Assembly (NCBI GenBank): GCA_023437865.1
Contig: JAEZFE010000394.1
Coordinates: 1-9,446, forward strand
Source of the DNA: Pseudomonadota bacterium
GTDB taxonomy: Bacteria; Pseudomonadota; Alphaproteobacteria; Rhodospirillales; Magnetospirillaceae
Direction of reading: 5' to 3'
Length of the DNA stretch: 9,446 nucleotides
Below are positions 5,418 to 9,446 of this stretch, piece after piece. The first letter of the stretch is position 1. Each line of letters starts with the position of its first letter. Both the position numbers and the translations under genes were made by a program. The notes beneath the pieces are model-generated. The model ran no database searches, was not told where the DNA came from, and saw nothing but the letters and a program-made list of their open reading frames with translations.

Positions 5418-6458
5418 TCAGCGCGCATCCAGCCTGATCTCGATGCGCCGGTTCTTGGCGTAGGCATCCTCCGTCTCGCCCTTATCGAGCGGCTGGAATT
5501 CGCCGAAGCCGGCCACAGCCAGACGCTCGGGCGGGATGCCGTTGGCGACCAGGGTGCGCACCACCGTCATGGCCCGCGCGGTAGACAGCTCCCAATTGGA
5601 GGGATAGCGGCTGGAGGCGATCTTGCGCTTGTCGGTATGGCCGTCCACGCGCAGCACCCAATTGACCTCCTTGGGGATCTGCTTTGAGATCTCGGTCAGG
5701 GTCTTGGCCAATTCGCGGATCTGCTCGATGCCTTCCAGGCCCATTTCTGCCGAGGCGGTGTCGAACAGCACTTCCGATTGGAACACGAAACGGTCGCCCT
5801 CGACGCGGATGCCAGGGCGGTTACCCAGCACCTGACGCAGGCGGCCGAGGAATTCCGAGCGGGCGCGCTGAAGTTCCTCCACCTTGTTGGCCAGCGCCAC
5901 GTTGAGCCGCTTGCCCAGATCGGCGATCTGCACCTTCTGATCGGCGGCCTGCTTCTCCGAGACATCCAGCGCGGCGGCAACGCGCGCCAGCTCCTCGCGC
6001 AGCACCGCGAGCTGCTGATTCATCAGCGCCGTCTCAGCGCGGGCCTGGGCGCTGATTTTGCGCTCGTCGTCGAGCTGCGTGCCGGTCTCAGTCAGGCTCT
6101 TATCCAGTTCGGCGATGCGGGCTTCCAATTGGGCCTTGAGCGCCTGGAGCGCCGCCACATCGTGGCTCATTCGGTCGCGTTCGGCATCGGACGCAGTGAG
6201 TTGGCCCGACAGCTTGGACAGATCACCGCGCAACGACTCGTTGGCCTTCTTCTCCAGCGACAATTGCTCGACCAGGGCCGCCATCTCGCGGCCCAACTGG
6301 TTCAGCGCCTGCTCGCGGCCCGACAGCGCCTGCCCGAGGAAGAATTGCGCCAGCACGAAGACCAGCAGCACGAAGATGATGACCATCAACAGGCCGGACA
6401 GGGCATCGACGAATCCCGGCCAGATATCGACGGTGCGGCGCGCGCGGCGGCCCAGCAT
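5418..6458 (-). CDS. MotB/OmpA-like peptidoglycan-binding stator protein with long coiled coil
   Basis: This encodes 346 residues. There is no signal peptide; a single membrane helix spans about 19-40, preceded by 'DIWPGFVDALSG'. Asp18 at the membrane edge matches the proton-carrying aspartate of MotB/ExbD/TolR proteins. Residues about 45-205 are rich in Leu, Glu, Gln, Ala and Lys in heptad style and should form a long periplasmic coiled coil. Residues about 215-346 are an OmpA-C/peptidoglycan-binding domain with 'DGHTD' (272-276) and 'NWELSTARA' (288-296); Asp276 and Arg295 are the likely diaminopimelate contacts. The ATG follows the upstream gene's TGA by 2 bp and uses the GGAGGG that overlaps that gene's end, so translation is coupled. 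By family logic it anchors the partner channel to the cell wall. The coiled coil and the absence of other flagellar genes argue against a standard MotB. The biological role is unknown. Confidence 0.88.
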   Translation of the reverse strand: MLGRRARRTVDIWPGFVDALSGLLMVIIFVLLVFVLAQFFLGQALSGREQALNQLGREMAALVEQLSLEKKANESLRGDLSKLSGQLTASDAERDRMSHDVAALQALKAQLEARIAELDKSLTETGTQLDDERKISAQARAETALMNQQLAVLREELARVAAALDVSEKQAADQKVQIADLGKRLNVALANKVEELQRARSEFLGRLRQVLGNRPGIRVEGDRFVFQSEVLFDTASAEMGLEGIEQIRELAKTLTEISKQIPKEVNWVLRVDGHTDKRKIASSRYPSNWELSTARAMTVVRTLVANGIPPERLAVAGFGEFQPLDKGETEDAYAKNRRIEIRLDAR

Positions 6459-6460
6459 GG

Positions 6461-7594
6461 TCAGCCCTCCGCGTCTTCGGCAACGGCGGCGATGGTGCGG
6501 GCCAGCAGTTTGAATTCGGAGCGCAGCTCGGCGATCAGTTCGTCATGGCCCTGACTGGTCTCCTCGACCAGCCGGCCCAGGGCCAGATCCATGTTACGGA
6601 TATGGGCGCGCGTCGTTTCGTCCATACCGCCGCCGCTGGAGGATTCGGCCAGCTTGGCGAGCAGTGGCCGCATCTCCAACTGCGCCTCGCCCAGCTTCAG
6701 CATCAACGCCTGCTCGGCCCGCATATGGTCGGTGAGCGTGGACAGCTTATCGGTCAGCGCCCGGATATTGGCGTTGGTCGAAATACGGCTTTCCTCGCCG
6801 CGTGCGATGATGCGCTGAAGTTCATCCAGGGAATCGGCGGTCTGCTCCAGCAGCGCCTGGATATAGGCGGGCACCGGCTGGTCACCCTCGATGGACAGGG
6901 TATTGCCGCCCAGCTTGGTATGGCCAGCCAGCCATTCCTCCAGCTCGTTGTAGAAGGCGTTCTGCGCCTGCCCGGCCTGAAGGTCGAGAAAGCCCAGGAC
7001 CAGCGATCCGGCGAGGCCGAACAACGAGGTGGAGAACGCCGTTCCCATGCCGCCCAGCGGCGCTTCCAGTCCCGTCTTCAGCCGCTCGAAAGCCGCGCCC
7101 ACATCGGAGCCCGACACCGACAGCGAGCCGATGACCTCGCCCACCGAGCCCACGGTGCGCGACAAGCCCCAGAACGTGCCCAACAGGCCCAGGAAGATCA
7201 GCAGGCCGACAAAATAACGGGCCAGGTCACGGCCCTCATCCAGACGGGCCGCGATCGAGTCGAGCAGCGAGCGCAGCGCCATGGCCGACAGGTTCATGCG
7301 GCCCTGACGCTCTCCCAGCATGCTGGACATGGGCGCCAGCAGCCGCAGCCGCCCGCCCGACGGCGCCGGTTGGCCGCGCCGCCAGCTTTCCAGCCATTCC
7401 ACCTCGGGCTTGAGCATCAGCACCTGGCGGAAGTTCATGATGATGCCCACCAGGAACACGCCGACGATCAGGCCGTTCAGCCCGGGATTGGCAAGGAACG
7501 CCTGCGACAGCCCCGGCGCCAGAATGACCGCCACCACCGCCACGGCGACAAGGAAGGCGGCCATACGGAGAAGGAAACGGTTCGGACGGTTCAT
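6461..7594 (-). CDS. MotA/TolQ/ExbB-like proton-channel protein with long helical tail
   Basis: This encodes 377 residues with four predicted membrane helices at about 8-26, 39-56, 126-145 and 184-204, the topology of MotA. Helices 3 and 4 ('LIFLGLLGTFWGLSRTVGS' and 'GMGTAFSTSLFGLAGSL') carry the glycine- and threonine-rich patterns that line the proton path in MotA/TolQ/ExbB. A cytoplasmic loop (about 57-125) lies between the pairs, and residues about 245-377 are highly charged and helical, probably coiled coil. ATG 7594 was chosen because GGGGAG lies 7 nt upstream on the minus strand and the helix-1 basic start follows; the longer open frame to 7708 covers intergenic-looking sequence. With the next gene it should form a pentamer-dimer type stator that turns proton flow into work on the envelope. 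Flagellar MotA is possible but no flagellar genes are nearby. What the motor drives is not visible here. Confidence 0.87.
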   Translation of the reverse strand: MNRPNRFLLRMAAFLVAVAVVAVILAPGLSQAFLANPGLNGLIVGVFLVGIIMNFRQVLMLKPEVEWLESWRRGQPAPSGGRLRLLAPMSSMLGERQGRMNLSAMALRSLLDSIAARLDEGRDLARYFVGLLIFLGLLGTFWGLSRTVGSVGEVIGSLSVSGSDVGAAFERLKTGLEAPLGGMGTAFSTSLFGLAGSLVLGFLDLQAGQAQNAFYNELEEWLAGHTKLGGNTLSIEGDQPVPAYIQALLEQTADSLDELQRIIARGEESRISTNANIRALTDKLSTLTDHMRAEQALMLKLGEAQLEMRPLLAKLAESSSGGGMDETTRAHIRNMDLALGRLVEETSQGHDELIAELRSEFKLLARTIAAVAEDAEG

Positions 7595-7844
7595 GCAAAG
7601 GCTCCCCTGGCAACAGACCCTCCATTGTTTGGACCCAAATGTGTCCATTCCAGGGCGCAAACGGGGTGGCAGACCAAGGGCGTAAGGGATTGCGCAAAGG
7701 CGACGCAATTACGGCGCCCATCACACTCACATGGGAAGGACCCGGAATAGCATTGGGCAAATGCCGTCAATGCACGAAGCTGAGTAAGAGGCTGCGCTTT
7801 ATCAAATGAGTCTGGGCACACGCGCAGCCGCGCCCAGGAAAGCA
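7595..7844. promoter_or_regulatory. Divergent regulatory region between the channel gene and the kinase
   Basis: This stretch of about 211-250 bp (depending on the kinase start) should contain promoters for both directions. Visible elements are: TGGAC (7630-7634) with GTCCA (7643-7647) around an 8-bp spacer; GCATT (7750-7754) with AATGC (7760-7764); and GGAAT (7744-7748), 16 bp, CGTC (7765-7768), which differs at one base in each half from the alphaproteobacterial EcfG stress-sigma consensus (GGAAC-N16/17-CGTT) and points toward the kinase. No strong sigma-70 pair is seen in either direction. None of these is proven. No convincing small gene was found here. Confidence 0.3.
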
Positions 7845-8933
7845 ATGAGGACGGCAGTGGCCAACGGAGACAGCGCCGCGAAAAGAGAGTTCGATCGCAT
7901 GTACCGTCAAGGCGGAGCGTTCCTCGCAGCGACGCAGTTGACCCGGATACCCATCTTGCTGACCGACGTCACTCTTCGAGGCGACCCCATCATATTCGCC
8001 AATGGAGCCTTCCTTGATTTTTTCGGCTACTCCCAGGAAGAGGTGGTCGGCCATCAGATCGAGGAGATTTGGGACAGTGAATCCTGCGTTGCGTTGAAGA
8101 GAATCCGCTCTGATGTTACGGAGCAAAGTGGCAAGCCCCTCGACATCGTTCTTCGCCGGAAACACGGCGAAGCGACCACCATGTCCGTGGTAATGTTGCC
8201 GGTGTTCGATGCCACTGGCGCTGTGGTCCATCACTTTGTGTCGTTCCTGGATCGCTCGGAAATTTCTGCATCGGACGCGCGTATCAAGACATTGATGATT
8301 GAGAATGCCCGGCTAGTGAAGGCGCTTGCCGAGCGCGATCTTCTGGTGGTCGAGACCAATCACCGGGTCAAGAACGCGCTGATGCAGGCCTCGATGCTAT
8401 TGATGTTGGGCGGCGCTAACAGCCCCCACCCTGATGTCGCGGAAGCCCTGGCGAGTGCACGAATGCGGCTTCAAGCCATGGCCGGGATCTACGATCTGCT
8501 GAGCACGCGCCCAAAGCAAGCCATCGACTTGGCGGCGCTTCTGCGGTCGCTCGCCCCGCAATTAGTGCCGCCGGTACTGCCGGTCGAGATCGAGACACAC
8601 CTTGCCGATCGAGTGATGCTTTCACCCGATGTTGCCCAGCCGATGGCACTGATCGCCGTCGAGTTGGTGACCAACGCAGTCAAGCACGCCTTCCCTCAGC
8701 GCCGGGAGGGCCGTGTACGGATCGAGCTCCTCCCCACATCAGCCAAAGGGATCGAGCTCACCATCGCGGACAATGGCACGGGCATGGCTGAGGGGGCCGC
8801 CGAATCGCTCGGCTACCGGTTGGTCCGCGCATTGGCGAAACAGGTGAGCGGCGTGCTTAACGTACGCAGCACCGGCGGCGGGACGACCGTCACCGTAACC
8901 CTATCTGCTGACAGACCTGCGCAAGGCACATAA
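7845..8933 (+). CDS. Soluble PAS (LOV-like) HisKA_2-family sensor histidine kinase
   Basis: This encodes 362 residues with no membrane segments, so it is a cytoplasmic sensor. A PAS domain (about 28-140) has the LOV-type layout 'DPIIFANGAFLDFFGYSQEEVVGHQ' split over 47-71, but the G-R-N-C-R-F motif is G-H-Q-I-E-E, so the flavin-adduct cysteine is missing. A linker helix leads to the phosphoacceptor box 'ETNHRVKNALMQASMLLML' with His173, typical of HisKA_2/HPK11-like kinases. The ATP-binding domain shows an N-box 'ELVTNAVKHAF' (Asn277), 'IADNGTGM' (307-314) and 'SLGYRLVRALAKQVSG' (321-336). ATG 7845 has AGGAAAG just upstream; ATG 7806 would add 13 residues but lacks a close ribosome-binding site. 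No response regulator is adjacent, so it is an orphan kinase. Sampled lines are about 53-62% GC, lower than the left half. The signal is unknown. Confidence 0.88.
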   Translation: MRTAVANGDSAAKREFDRMYRQGGAFLAATQLTRIPILLTDVTLRGDPIIFANGAFLDFFGYSQEEVVGHQIEEIWDSESCVALKRIRSDVTEQSGKPLDIVLRRKHGEATTMSVVMLPVFDATGAVVHHFVSFLDRSEISASDARIKTLMIENARLVKALAERDLLVVETNHRVKNALMQASMLLMLGGANSPHPDVAEALASARMRLQAMAGIYDLLSTRPKQAIDLAALLRSLAPQLVPPVLPVEIETHLADRVMLSPDVAQPMALIAVELVTNAVKHAFPQRREGRVRIELLPTSAKGIELTIADNGTGMAEGAAESLGYRLVRALAKQVSGVLNVRSTGGGTTVTVTLSADRPAQGT

Positions 8934-8936
8934 AAA

Positions 8937-8961
8937 GGGCAGAGACCTCAGGTCCCCGCCC
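8937..8961 (-). terminator. Intrinsic terminator for the minus-strand OmpA-domain gene
   Basis: GGGC (8937-8940) pairs with GCCC (8958-8961), and GACC (8944-8947) with GGTC (8951-8954), around a TCA loop and a 3x3 internal loop. On the minus strand the stem is followed directly by TTTTT (8932-8936), so it reads as a terminator for the gene ending at 9009. On the + strand no T-run follows, although it sits 3 nt after the kinase stop. A second GC hairpin, AGCGC (8970-8974) with GCGCT (8994-8998), lies between it and that gene. Confidence 0.65.
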
Positions 8962-9008
8962 CTCCAATCAGCGCAATGCCCCCCTGTAGCGGGGCGCTCC
9001 AGACGCCC

Positions 9009-9446
9009 TTACCGGCTGACGACCACCGCGTCCACACGGTCGCCGGGGCCCGAGCCGTCCATCTTGTTGCCAAGGGCCCGGACCTCGATGCGGGTCGAGC
9101 GCACCCCCTGCTCCATCAGATACTTGCGCACTTCCAGCGCCCGCGACAGTGACAGGCGGCGGGCCTTGGACGCATTCGCGTCGTCGCCTTCCGCATAGGC
9201 CAGCAATTGCAGACCGATGCCGTCATCCTTTTGCATTCGCTTAACCAGGGCGTCGAGCGGGCCATGCACATTGTCGGGCAGGCGCGCACTGTCGGCACCG
9301 AAGGCGATGGTCAAGGAATCGCTCTTGGAGGAAAACACCGGAGCAGCTACGGCCGGCGCCACCGAGGCCAGCTGCACCAACTCGGACTTGGGCGGCTCAA
9401 CCTTGGCGACCGGTGGAGCCACCGGCGCGGGCGGCGGCGTCAACGC
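9009..9446 (-). CDS. OmpA-family protein, C-terminal fragment with proline-rich linker
   Basis: The frame is open to the window edge, so the N-terminus is missing; the TTG at 9443 is most likely an internal leucine codon. The visible 145 residues start with a Pro/Ala/Val-rich linker of about 35 residues and continue into an OmpA-C-like domain ('LTIAFGADSARLPDNVHGPL' onward). The diagnostic second strand and helix read 'AYAEGDDANASKARRLSLSR', followed by 'VRKYLMEQGV', 'IEVRALG' and a final 'GDRVDAVVV'. The arginine of 'LSLSRA' is kept, but the usual G-H/Y-T-D is A-Y-A-E, so cell-wall binding may be altered. The protein is probably exported or membrane-anchored with the domain in the periplasm, but the anchor is outside the window. 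It may be unrelated to the stator pair upstream. Confidence 0.8.
   Translation of the reverse strand, partial: ALTPPPAPVAPPVAKVEPPKSELVQLASVAPAVAAPVFSSKSDSLTIAFGADSARLPDNVHGPLDALVKRMQKDDGIGLQLLAYAEGDDANASKARRLSLSRALEVRKYLMEQGVRSTRIEVRALGNKMDGSGPGDRVDAVVVSR

Noticed and set aside
5418..7594. Zorya-type defence (ZorA/ZorB) for the MotA/OmpA-like pair
   Set aside because: There is no ZorC/ZorD/ZorE gene, helicase or nuclease beside it, the neighbours are housekeeping genes, and the channel protein's tail is much shorter than that of ZorA.
6545..7750. Long + strand open frame opposite the MotA-like gene
   Set aside because: Its translation is rich in Gln, His and Arg and has no domain pattern, while the minus strand encodes four membrane helices with a good ribosome-binding site.
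8934..9008. Terminator for the kinase on the + strand
   Set aside because: The hairpin has its T-run only on the minus strand, so it was assigned to the OmpA-domain gene instead.

Overview
The window looks like ordinary chromosome from a high-GC alphaproteobacterium. A Rhodospirillales or Magnetospirillum-like organism is my best guess, based on codon and GC character, an entericidin-type lipoprotein, a HisKA_2-type soluble kinase and a MotA/OmpA-type envelope pair. No 16S or other taxonomic marker is present, so this is inference. There are no tRNAs, rRNAs, CRISPR arrays, transposases or phage genes.

Layout. Positions 1-272 hold the 3' end of an alpha/beta-hydrolase (HSL-type esterase) on the + strand, whose 3' end overlaps by 20 bp that of a minus-strand OsmC-family peroxidase-like gene (253-687). 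Divergent from OsmC is an ADP-sugar Nudix hydrolase (NudF-like, 746-1375), whose stop codon overlaps the start of a small secreted protein with a TIMP/netrin-like pattern (1375-1791). A 120-bp regulatory gap leads into a sulfur amino-acid cluster on the + strand: cysteine synthase (1912-2916), 3-mercaptopyruvate sulfurtransferase (2938-3792), an entericidin-like lipoprotein (3887-4153) and cystathionine beta-lyase (4222-5385). The gaps before the lipoprotein and before the lyase both contain notable inverted repeats.

A perfect 11-bp hairpin (5387-5411) separates this cluster from two minus-strand genes transcribed in the order MotA/ExbB-like channel (6461-7594), then MotB/OmpA-like peptidoglycan-binding stator (5418-6458). 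They are 2 bp apart and almost certainly form one proton-driven envelope complex of unknown job. A 211-250 bp divergent intergenic region separates them from a soluble PAS/LOV-like HisKA_2 histidine kinase (7845-8933, + strand). The window ends with the C-terminal part of a second, atypical OmpA-domain protein (9009 to the window edge, minus strand), followed on its own strand by a hairpin plus T5 terminator.

How the genes fit together: CysK, SseA and MetC cover cysteine synthesis, cysteine-derived sulfane sulfur transfer and the cystathionine-to-homocysteine step, so 1912-5385 is a sulfur-assimilation/transsulfuration neighbourhood. The two OmpA-domain proteins and the channel protein give the right half an envelope flavour. 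I do not see a clear new defence or mobile system. The best leads are the orphan stator-like pair, the LOV-like kinase lacking the photo-active cysteine, and a possible Shine-Dalgarno-sequestering RNA structure ahead of the entericidin.
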